A DNA stretch of 64,000 nucleotides from NCBI GenBank assembly GCA_029976025.1, contig JARKNX010000059.1, positions 1 to 64,000 on the forward strand. Direction: 5' to 3'. Each line of letters starts with the position of its first letter. The stretch's first letter is position 1. The notes under the pieces are model-generated. The model made no database searches. It was not told the DNA's origin and saw only the letters and a list, made by a program, of their open reading frames with translations. Origin of the DNA: Aggregatilineales bacterium. Lineage in GTDB: Bacteria; Chloroflexota; Anaerolineae; Aggregatilineales; Ch27. This document shows positions 53,848 through 61,739 of this stretch, one piece after another. Position numbers and translations under genes: made by a program.

Positions 53848-54927
53848 CTAACCGGGGGCGGGCGACTCAAACCACAGCGGGAAGTCCGGCGGGTACACAT
53901 TCCACACTTCGTCGCCGCTGGCCAGCGCCGCCACCCAGTCGCGGACGCCCGCGCCGTCCAGCCCCATCGTGTAGAAGTCCTGGCGCGGAGTGATGCAGTG
54001 GGTGTCGCCGCGAACCGTGTAGGAGCGGAAGTTGGGGATCGTCGTGTGGATATTGAGCAGGTTGCCGAGCAGCGTGCCCTCGTACTGCGCCGCGTCGGTG
54101 CCCATCAGGGAGAGATAAAACGCCTGGATCTGGTCGGCGGTGGCGTTGAACTCGGCGAAGCGCGCGCCGGGCAGGGCGGCTCCGGCGGCGTCAGTCAGTG
54201 CCTCAAAGGACAGGGTATCCGCCGTCAGACCGGCGAAAGCGCGGCTCTGCGCCGCCGTATTCGCCGTCCCCCAGGCGCTGAACAGGGTCGGCAGATCCCC
54301 CCGGTAGCCGCCTGCCGAATCATTGAAGACGACCAGCGGCGCGCGCGGGTAGCGGGCGGCCACAAATGGCGCGTGGAAGACCGCCGCCGGCCCGCCGGCG
54401 CTGCATCCGGCCATGAAGATCGAAGTCGGCGCGGCCAGATTGCGGTAAATCCAGTTGAGCGCCGCCCCGGCGTTCACCGCGCCGCGGTGCTCAATCCGGA
54501 CCGTATTGCCCGGCGTGGTCGGGTAGTCCACCGCCCGGTTGCCGGTGTGAAAGTCGGCGCTGCAGTAGGGGACATAGACGATGGTGTAATCGGTGAAGGG
54601 GTTGCGCGGGTCGGCCAGGTTGAAGATGCCATTGCCGTGTTCCGGCACAGGCGGGGGGACCGACCCCGTCTCCTCGCCGACGTTCGAATCGAAAACTTGC
54701 AGGTTGATACAGGTATTGGTATCCCAGCAGGCTCCGCCGCCCTGGAAGTAGATCAGCAGACGGTTGGTCGCGCCGTAGTGGACCAGGAAGCGGTACGGCG
54801 AGCCATCGGCGCAGCGAGTCGCGCCGCCGGGCGTGATGATATTCCAGCTCCCGTCCGCCTGTGCGGACGAAGCGAGAATCAGGACGGTGAGGCAGACTGC
54901 CAGCAATAATGCCGCTTTCTTGATCAT
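53848..54927 (-). CDS. Secreted pectinacetylesterase/NOTUM-like hydrolase
   Basis: Signal peptide; CADGSPYRFLVHYGATNRLLIYFQGGGACWDTNTC; YCSADFHTGN; IFMAGCSAGGPAAVFHAPFVAARYP (GxSxG). Confidence 0.85.
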   Translation of the reverse strand: MIKKAALLLAVCLTVLILASSAQADGSWNIITPGGATRCADGSPYRFLVHYGATNRLLIYFQGGGACWDTNTCINLQVFDSNVGEETGSVPPPVPEHGNGIFNLADPRNPFTDYTIVYVPYCSADFHTGNRAVDYPTTPGNTVRIEHRGAVNAGAALNWIYRNLAAPTSIFMAGCSAGGPAAVFHAPFVAARYPRAPLVVFNDSAGGYRGDLPTLFSAWGTANTAAQSRAFAGLTADTLSFEALTDAAGAALPGARFAEFNATADQIQAFYLSLMGTDAAQYEGTLLGNLLNIHTTIPNFRSYTVRGDTHCITPRQDFYTMGLDGAGVRDWVAALASGDEVWNVYPPDFPLWFESPAPG

Positions 54928-54947
54928 AGGGGCCTCTGGGAATTGGA

Positions 54948-55787
54948 CTAGGCGCGCTCGACGCGCTCGATCTGGACGCGCAGCAGCGGGCGCTCTTCCA
55001 GGCCGCCCTGGCCGTCCTCAAGCTGGACAAAGCCCTGTTCGCGCTCCATGAAGGTGTAGAACTGAAGCAATCCCTCGCCGACCTGGGCCTGAATCGCCCG
55101 GGTGACAGCCTCCACCCGGCCAGCCGACACGAAGAGGGTGTAGTGCGTCTCACCGGAATAGCCGACGAAGCCTTCCGCACCCTCGACTTCCGTCACGATC
55201 CGGGACAATTCGTTGGCGGCGTACCGCAGCACTTCGTTGCCGGTGATGAAATCATACCGGGCGCGGAAGGAGTCGAAGTGCAGCAGGGTGACCGTCAGCT
55301 CGACCCAGCCGGCCTGCTGGCCCAGCTCGCGCCGTTTCTCCTCGATCAGGGCGGCAGCGGGCAGGCCGGTGACGGCGTCGATCAGCCCCTCGCGGCGGGA
55401 GCGCTGCATAGCGTTGCGCATGCGCAGCGCCAGAATCTCCACGTCAAACGGGCGGGCGATCACGTCGTCGGCGCCTTCAGCCAGCAGTTGATTCTGGCGG
55501 CGGGTATCCTGAAAGTCAGCGATAAACATGACCGGGATGTGCGCCGTGAGGGGGGCGCGGCGCAGGCGGCGGAAGACTTCCAGCCCATCGACGCCGCCCA
55601 GGGTGGCCGCCAGCAGCACAATATCCGGGCGCTGCCGCAGCGCCAGCTCCAGCCCGGCGTCCATGGTGCTGGCAATCAACACCGTTACGCCCCGCTGTCG
55701 AAAGTGAGATTCCAGCGGCACGGTGACGTCTTCGCCGGAGTCGATGATCAGGATTCGACTCTGCGAGCCCTCCTGTTGCTCTGTCAT
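54948..55787 (-). CDS. Degenerate receiver domain + degenerate GGDEF-like domain protein
   Basis: RILIIDSGEDV...PDIVLLAATLGGVDGLEVFRRLR...VIARPFD (pseudo-REC); GNEVLRYAANELSRIV...GYSGETHYTLFV (degenerate GGDEF). Confidence 0.8.
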   Translation of the reverse strand: MTEQQEGSQSRILIIDSGEDVTVPLESHFRQRGVTVLIASTMDAGLELALRQRPDIVLLAATLGGVDGLEVFRRLRRAPLTAHIPVMFIADFQDTRRQNQLLAEGADDVIARPFDVEILALRMRNAMQRSRREGLIDAVTGLPAAALIEEKRRELGQQAGWVELTVTLLHFDSFRARYDFITGNEVLRYAANELSRIVTEVEGAEGFVGYSGETHYTLFVSAGRVEAVTRAIQAQVGEGLLQFYTFMEREQGFVQLEDGQGGLEERPLLRVQIERVERA

Positions 55788-55799
55788 AAGTGTCGCTCC

Positions 55800-56096
55800 C
55801 TAGGGGCTTTCGTCCAGTATGGCGGGGACGCGGAACTGGTCAGCCGCGGCGTCTGGCGCGTTAGCCAGGGCTTCCGCCGTCGGCAGCGAGGCGACGACCT
55901 GATCGGGCCGAAGCACGTTGCTGAGCGGGAGGACGGACGCCGTCGGCGGGACGGCGGAGGTATCTACCTCGCGGAGTTGTTCCACAGAAGCCAGGATAGC
56001 GGAGAGCTGGTCGGCGAAGGTGGCGATCTCCTCCTCCGTCAGATCGAGCTTGGCCAGATCGGCGATATGCTCGACCTGCTCGTGGCTGATGGTCAT
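55800..56096 (-). CDS. gatC: Asp/Glu-tRNA amidotransferase subunit C
   Basis: ISHEQVEHIADLAKLDLTEEEIATFADQLSAILASVEQLREVDTSAVPPTASVLPLSNVLRPD. Confidence 0.93.
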   Translation of the reverse strand: MTISHEQVEHIADLAKLDLTEEEIATFADQLSAILASVEQLREVDTSAVPPTASVLPLSNVLRPDQVVASLPTAEALANAPDAAADQFRVPAILDESP

Positions 56097-56373
56097 GGGC
56101 TGGCATTCCTTTCACGGCCGGCGGATGCCCGGTATTTTGTGCGTGGGATAAGTATAGCCAGAATCGCTCTGTGGAAAAGCCGGGAAAGACAGGGGGTCAG
56201 AGCGCGCGCAGCGGGCAACCGGAGAGGGATCGCTGTCCCGTACCCCTGCGGCCTGTATCCGCCGGATGGCTGGCGCGAAGCGGAAATCGCCCTTACAATG
56301 GCGGTGTAAACCCGATTTCATCAGGTGGAGCGGACCAAACGCCCCTGCCCGTAGCCTGCGACGCGCTGTGATC

Positions 56374-57228
56374 ATGACCCTGAAACCACCGTCATTCGAA
56401 GAAATCATCGCCCACAAGAAGCGCCGGATTGCCCAGAGTCAGGTCGTCACGCCGCTGGACAGCCTCCGCGCGCTGGCCCGGATGCAGGGCAGGCCGCAGG
56501 ATGTCGGCAGCTATATCCGCGATAACCGTATCGCGCTGCTGGCCCGCGTGATGAATCCGGCGGCGCGCAAGTTCGCCGATCCTGAGGCGCAGGAAAACCC
56601 GTATGACCCGGTGATGATCGCCCGCCGGCTGGTCCGGCAGGGGGCGCAGGCGCTGATGGTCTCCACCGATGAGCTGTATCATGGCGGCAGCGTCTCTCAC
56701 CTGACGCTGGTGGCGAACGCCGTCGATGTGCCTGTGATTCGGTCCGACTATATCCTGGACGAATATCAGATTGTCGAGACGCGGGCGGCGGGCGCCGACG
56801 GCCTGATCATCGTCCCGGCCCTGCTGGATGCCGACCGGCTGCGCAGCCTGATCTCGATCGCCCAGCGCAACCTGATGACGGCGATCGCCAAGGTACATAA
56901 CGAGGAGGAGCTGGCCAGGGTGCTGCCGTTCGAGCCGGGCCTGATCGCCCTCGACAACCGCGATCAGATTACCGGTGTGCTGGACTTCGATACGTCCAGC
57001 CGCCTGCTGGAGATGGTGCCGGGGCATATTTCTATCCTGGTGATGGGCGGGCTGCGCTCTCCACACGATGTTTCGCGGGTGATGACCGGCGCGGACGGCG
57101 TGCTGGTCAACCAGGACCTGCTGCTGGCGCCCGATTCGGCGGCGGCTATTCGCAGCTTGCTCGGCATCAAAGACCGGTCCGGACGTCGAAAACCGGACCT
57201 GCCTCCTTCCTCTCCGCCCGGTCTGTAG
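56374..57228 (+). CDS. trpC: Indole-3-glycerol phosphate synthase-like
   Basis: SFEEIIAHKKRRIAQ...VPVIRSDYILDEYQIVETRAAGADGLIIVPALLDADRLRSLISIAQRNLMTAIAKVHNEEELARVL. Some TrpC motifs look divergent. Confidence 0.75.
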   Translation: MTLKPPSFEEIIAHKKRRIAQSQVVTPLDSLRALARMQGRPQDVGSYIRDNRIALLARVMNPAARKFADPEAQENPYDPVMIARRLVRQGAQALMVSTDELYHGGSVSHLTLVANAVDVPVIRSDYILDEYQIVETRAAGADGLIIVPALLDADRLRSLISIAQRNLMTAIAKVHNEEELARVLPFEPGLIALDNRDQITGVLDFDTSSRLLEMVPGHISILVMGGLRSPHDVSRVMTGADGVLVNQDLLLAPDSAAAIRSLLGIKDRSGRRKPDLPPSSPPGL

Positions 57229-57280
57229 GGCGGCCCGCGGGCAGGGGGGTGTTCTCGCCCTGCACAGGATAGAACCTTTG

Positions 57281-57289
57281 TGCTATAAT
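57281..57289 (+). promoter_or_regulatory. Extended -10 promoter upstream of ssb
   Basis: TGCTATAAT. Confidence 0.55.
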
Positions 57290-57373
57290 AATAGCAGAGG
57301 AAGATCCGCCGTTTTTGACTTTTGAAGCTGTAGAGCCGCAACGCACCTGTTCAGGCTCAAGGAGAAGGTTTTT

Positions 57374-57787
57374 ATGTATCAGTACACGGTGATTGTAGGG
57401 AATGTAGGCCGCGACCCGGAGATGCGCTATACAACCGGCGGGCGCGCTGTCTGTGACTTTTCGGTAGCTGTCAGCCGCCGCTGGACCGATCGCAATAGCA
57501 GCGAGCAGAAGGAAAAGACGACCTGGTTCCGCGTCACCTGCTGGGACAAGCTGGCCGAGACAGTCAACCAGTACGTCACCAAAGGGCGGCAGGTGCTGGT
57601 CACCGGCGAGGTGGACGCTTCGGCCTGGGTCGGGCAGGACGGCGAAGCGCGGGCCACGTTGGAGTTGACCGCGCGCGATGTCAAGTTCCTGGGCCGGCGC
57701 GAGGGCGGCGACGAGTACGGCTATAGCGGCCAGGATTCGTCCGGTCACGGCCCCTCCACCGCCGACCTGCAGGATATCCCGTTTTAG
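57374..57787 (+). CDS. ssb: Single-stranded DNA-binding protein
   Basis: YQYTVIVGNVGRDPEMRYTTGGRAVCDFSVAVSRRW...TTWFRVTCWDKLAETVNQYVTKGRQVLVTGEV; C-terminal DIPF. Confidence 0.96.
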   Translation: MYQYTVIVGNVGRDPEMRYTTGGRAVCDFSVAVSRRWTDRNSSEQKEKTTWFRVTCWDKLAETVNQYVTKGRQVLVTGEVDASAWVGQDGEARATLELTARDVKFLGRREGGDEYGYSGQDSSGHGPSTADLQDIPF

Positions 57788-57812
57788 CGGCCTGCCGCCG
57801 CCCGGCAGGCTC

Positions 57813-57845
57813 CGTCCGCCCCGACTGTGCGGCGGACGCCTTTTT
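57813..57845 (+). terminator. Intrinsic terminator 3' of ssb
   Basis: CGTCCGCC-CCGACTGTGC-GGCGGACG-CC-TTTTT. Confidence 0.8.
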
Positions 57846-57854
57846 GAAGCCCCA

Positions 57855-57885
57855 CGATTCGCGGCGCGACCCGCGCCGCGAATCG
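57855..57885. repeat. Perfect 14-bp stem inverted repeat (3-nt loop) upstream of the DUF3467 gene
   Basis: CGATTCGCGGCGCG-ACC-CGCGCCGCGAATCG. Confidence 0.9.
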
Positions 57886-57905
57886 CGGTGATTGTGAGTG
57901 ACGGT

Positions 57906-58313
57906 ATGACGACTGGACCCGCCAAACATCCCCCCAAGCCTCAGGCTCAGGTGCAACTGGAGATTCCGGCCATGCTGGGGGCGCAGTATGTGAACTTCGC
58001 TATGCTCACCCATTCGCTGTCGGAGATTGTCTTCGACTTCGCCCAGATTCTGCCTAACACGCCCAAGGCGCGGGTGACTGTCCGCGTGATCATGACGCCG
58101 ACGAATGCCCGGCTGCTGCACAAGGCGCTTGGCGAGAGCCTGGCCAAATACGAAGCCGCCCACGGCGAGATCAAAGTGCCGCCTTCCCTGGCCGATCAGC
58201 TCTTCATGCGGCTGGGAGGGATCACTACCGCCGAGACGGATGCGGAGCCACCTGAGACGCCGCCGGACAGCCCGCCGCCCGCCGACCCGGCCAGCGGGGA
58301 AGGGCAGTCATGA
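57906..58313 (+). CDS. DUF3467-like protein
   Basis: LEIPAMLGAQYVNFAMLTHSLSEIVFDFAQILPNTPKARVTVRVIMTPTNARLLHKALGESLAKYE. Confidence 0.85.
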   Translation: MTTGPAKHPPKPQAQVQLEIPAMLGAQYVNFAMLTHSLSEIVFDFAQILPNTPKARVTVRVIMTPTNARLLHKALGESLAKYEAAHGEIKVPPSLADQLFMRLGGITTAETDAEPPETPPDSPPPADPASGEGQS

Positions 58314-58957
58314 AGAACCTCGACACTATTGCCGCCGCCATCCACACCGAATTTGAGATCGTCAACGCCCGGCGTGACGCGGCGCTGGGCCAGTCGCGCG
58401 AGCTGATCCGCCACTGTGCTGAGCTGATCCGCGCCGTGCATCACCACCGCTGGCCGGATGTGGAGACGCAGCTTGTGTCGCTCCACGCGGCGGCGGACAG
58501 GCTGCGCGAGTCGGTGGCCGGGTATCCTGCCCTGGAGTACACCGGGTATACCCAGGACGCCTTCAAGGAGTATGCCGAAGCGATTCTGACTTATGCCCTG
58601 GTGCGCGGCGACGGCGAACTGCCGACACCCGGATCGCTGCGGGTGCTGCCGGAGACTTACCTCAACGGCCTGTGCGAGGCGGCTTCGGAGCTGCGTCGGC
58701 ATATCCTGGATTTGCTCGGCGCGGGCCAGATGGACGAAGCGGCCCGGCTGCTGGAAGCGATGGACACGATCTACACGCTCCTGTTCAGCTTCGGCTATCC
58801 GGATGCTATTACGGGCGGGCTGCGTCACCGGGTGGATCAGTTGCGCGGCGTCCTGGAGCGCACGCGCGGCGATGTCTCGGCCAGCCTGCGCCAGGAACGC
58901 CTGCTGGCCGCCATGCGCGGTTTCGAGTCGCGGCTGGGCCTGGAAGGCGAACAGTAG
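58310..58957 (+). CDS. Translin-like family protein
   Basis: NARRDAALGQSRELIRHCAELIRAVH...YTQDAFKEYAEAILTYALVRGDGELPTP..LRVLPETYLNGLCEAASELRRHILDLLGAGQMDEAARLLEAMDTIYTLLFSFGYPDAITGGLRHRVDQLRGVLERTRGDV. Confidence 0.82.
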   Translation: MKNLDTIAAAIHTEFEIVNARRDAALGQSRELIRHCAELIRAVHHHRWPDVETQLVSLHAAADRLRESVAGYPALEYTGYTQDAFKEYAEAILTYALVRGDGELPTPGSLRVLPETYLNGLCEAASELRRHILDLLGAGQMDEAARLLEAMDTIYTLLFSFGYPDAITGGLRHRVDQLRGVLERTRGDVSASLRQERLLAAMRGFESRLGLEGEQ

Positions 58958-59059
58958 GGCGCTCACCAGTACCAGAAGGCCTTTGCCCGGCTGTTGAGGA
59001 GTGGCGTATACTCATTTCATAATAACAACACCGGCCTGTAGGCGGCAGCCAGAGCGATC

Positions 59060-59722
59060 ATGACGATATCCGAACGTTCTCACTCTTCTGAGCCGTACCT
59101 GACTGTGGTGGAGGGCGGCAATTCCCGCCGCCGCCTGGCGCTCACCAACTTCCCCTATACCCTGGGGCGGGCGCGCGACTGCGGCCTGGTGCTGGACCAG
59201 AACGGCGTCTCGCGCCTCCACGCGCGGCTGGACTTTGAGCACGAGCAGGTGACCGTGACTGATCTGGGCAGCACCAACGGCACGTATGTTAATAACCAGC
59301 GCATTGAAGCGCATAAGCCGCGCCGCCTTAAATCCGGCGACGTGATCAATCTGGGCGGCGAATGCCGGCTGGAGTTCGATGATCCGGCGGCTACGGCGAC
59401 TATCCCGCTGGTGAATCTGGCTATCCCCGGCCTGGTCCTGGAGGAAGGATCGGCGGCAGTCAGCATTGACGGCGTCTACCTGGATCCGCCGCTCAGCCCC
59501 GGCCAGTTTGTGCTGCTGCATTTGCTGGTCGAGCGCGCCGGGACGGTGGTCACGCGGGAGGAAATCCGTCAGACCGTGTGGGCTGAGGGCGAGATCGTCT
59601 CCGATCAGACTCTGGACGCCCTGGTCAGCCGGCTGCGCAGGCGGCTGGAGATGGCCGACCCGACGCACGAATACATCACCACGCGGCGCGGATTTGGCCT
59701 GATCTTCATGAACAAGGTCTGA
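59060..59722 (+). CDS. FHA domain - winged-helix (OmpR-type) DNA-binding protein
   Basis: YTLGRARDCGLVLDQNGVSRLHARLDFEHEQVTVTDLGSTNGTYVNNQRI; C-terminal LSPGQFVLLHLLVERAGTVVTREEIRQTVWAE...LDALVSRLRRRLEMADPTHEYITTRRGFGL. Confidence 0.93.
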   Translation: MTISERSHSSEPYLTVVEGGNSRRRLALTNFPYTLGRARDCGLVLDQNGVSRLHARLDFEHEQVTVTDLGSTNGTYVNNQRIEAHKPRRLKSGDVINLGGECRLEFDDPAATATIPLVNLAIPGLVLEEGSAAVSIDGVYLDPPLSPGQFVLLHLLVERAGTVVTREEIRQTVWAEGEIVSDQTLDALVSRLRRRLEMADPTHEYITTRRGFGLIFMNKV

Positions 59723-59890
59723 GCAGCCCCGCGTCGTCAGGTGCGCGTCAGGTCAGGATAGCTCTGGCGTAGAGGGAGCGGACAGTAGCCGTCAAGTTTC
59801 CCGGAATGGAGTTGTTGTATCGTATAAATGTGGTGCGGGGTTGATGGCCCCCCACAACCCCGGCACACCACACCCCCAAATTCCCCGAAT

Positions 59891-59930
59891 GCCCGGCGCT
59901 CCTCAATTACGAGGAGCGCTCGGGCTTTAT
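59891..59930 (+). terminator. Intrinsic terminator
   Basis: GCCCGGCGCTCCTC-AATTAC-GAGGAGCGCTCGGGC-TTTATAT. Confidence 0.75.
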
Positions 59931-60130
59931 ATACCTGACAGCGGGGGGAGCAGGGCGGCTGTTCCCGTCCGGCCCGGCTGAATATCGCCCTGTCTGCCAG
60001 AACATATGTACGATATAATGGTGGCGGCCGGGAGGGGGAAATACACCCCGCGGGCGTTTGTTGACCTCCTGCCGGGCGGCTATAATCGGCAGGAGCAGGT
60101 GGGGCCGGAAGCCGGCCAGAGGATAGCTAC

Positions 60131-61060
60131 GTGGATGAACTGCGAACTGTTGGCGTGCTGGGGCACCCCCTGCGCCCGGAGTCTACCCCGCTGGCGCAGG
60201 AGATTGCCGCCAGCCTGGAGGAGCGCGGCCTGACCACCTGGGTGCGCACCGGTGACGCAGTCGAGCAGGTATCCGACCTCCCTGCGGGGACCGACCTGGT
60301 CGTGGCTATCGGCGGCGATGGGGCGATGCTGCGCGCCGCCCGCGTATGCGCGCCGCTGAATGTGCCGGTGCTGGGCGTCAATGCCGGCCGGCTGGGCTTC
60401 CTGACCGAGGTGGCCGGCTCGCGGAAGTGGCCGCGGGCGCTGGATGCGCTCTTGCAGGGCCGCTACTGGATCGAGGAGCGCCGGATGCTGGGCTACGAAC
60501 TCCGGCGCGGGGCGGAGGTGCTGCGGGCTGGCGATGCGCTGAACGACGTGGTTCTGGGGCGCGGCGAAGCGACGACCACCGTCTGGCTGGAGACGTACAT
60601 CGATCGCGGCTGGACGACGACCTACGTCGCCGACGCCCTGATTATCGCGACTGCGACCGGCTCTACGGCTTACGCACTGGCTGTCGGCGGCCCGATTCTG
60701 CCGCCGGAGTTGCGCAATATCCTGGTGATCCCGGTGGCGCCGCATCTGAGCATGGACCGCCCTATCGTTGTCTCAGAAGGCGCGGTGATTGATGTCGTGA
60801 TCCTGCCGGAAAATCGGACGGACCTGTCGCTCTCAGCGGACGGGGTGCGGGTGGCGGCGCTGCAGGTGGGCGATCGGCTGACTGCACAGGCCAGCCTCCA
60901 CGCCAGCCGTTTTGTGCGCCTGCGCGAGCGCGGTTACTTTTACCGCTCGCTGCTGGACCGGCTGGAACCGCGCCATCCTTCCCGGCAGCGGCCCCGGCGG
61001 AGTCTGGAGCCGGAGGATCATCACCCCCCGGCGGCGAAATCGGGCCTGCCCTCAGGTTAG
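60131..61060 (+). CDS. nadK: NAD kinase (GTG start)
   Basis: TDLVVAIGGDGAMLRAARVCAPLNVPVLGVNAGRLGFLTEV...LNDVVLGRG...TATGSTAYALAVGGPILPPELRNILVIPVAPH. Confidence 0.95.
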   Translation: MDELRTVGVLGHPLRPESTPLAQEIAASLEERGLTTWVRTGDAVEQVSDLPAGTDLVVAIGGDGAMLRAARVCAPLNVPVLGVNAGRLGFLTEVAGSRKWPRALDALLQGRYWIEERRMLGYELRRGAEVLRAGDALNDVVLGRGEATTTVWLETYIDRGWTTTYVADALIIATATGSTAYALAVGGPILPPELRNILVIPVAPHLSMDRPIVVSEGAVIDVVILPENRTDLSLSADGVRVAALQVGDRLTAQASLHASRFVRLRERGYFYRSLLDRLEPRHPSRQRPRRSLEPEDHHPPAAKSGLPSG

Positions 61061-61116
61061 ACAGTTAGCACTGAAATTTACCCGGCGGATACTATAAAGG
61101 ATCGTTCTCCTCTATC

Positions 61117-61662
61117 ATGGCGCAGGAACAGACTCCCGATGACGGCCCGCTCTTCTGCACGGTCCACCCCGACCGCGAGACGCATCTCCGCTGCAACCGG
61201 TGCGGGCGCCCGATGTGTTCCCAGTGCGCGGTGCGGATGCCGGTCGGCTACCGCTGCCGGGAATGTATGCGGGAGCAGCAGGCCGTGTTCTACACCGCGA
61301 CGCGCATCGATTACGTTATCGCGGCGGTGGCGGCGTTTTTCGGCAGCCTGGCCGCCAGCTACCTGGTGATGCTCATCCCGTGGCTGTTGTTCCAACTGCT
61401 GCTGGCGCCGGTGGCCGGCGCCCTGATCCCCCAGATTGTGCTGACGGTGATTCGGCGGCGGCGCGGGCGCTACATGGGCGAGGTCGTCGTGGCCGCCATC
61501 ATTGCCGGGGGCGTTGTGTCCCAGTGGCCGACTCTCCAGTGGCTGTTTATGGGCGCTCCGCCGGGGGGCATCCTGACTTCTCTGATCTGGCCGGCGTTAT
61601 TCTCCGGGATTGTAGCGGTAGTCGCTTATGGCTGGTTTCGCTTCGGCGGCAAGCGTTACTAG
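61117..61662 (+). CDS. B-box/zinc-finger-like membrane protein
   Basis: FCTVHPDRETHLRCNRCGRPMCSQCAVRMPVGYRCRECMREQQ then TM helices. Confidence 0.8.
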   Translation: MAQEQTPDDGPLFCTVHPDRETHLRCNRCGRPMCSQCAVRMPVGYRCRECMREQQAVFYTATRIDYVIAAVAAFFGSLAASYLVMLIPWLLFQLLLAPVAGALIPQIVLTVIRRRRGRYMGEVVVAAIIAGGVVSQWPTLQWLFMGAPPGGILTSLIWPALFSGIVAVVAYGWFRFGGKRY

Positions 61663-61739
61663 CCGCCGCCGCGCTCCAGCCGTGCAGTATTGTGAAGTGT
61701 CAATTCGAGTCAGGGGCCGGAACCTGCCAGTAGACAACC

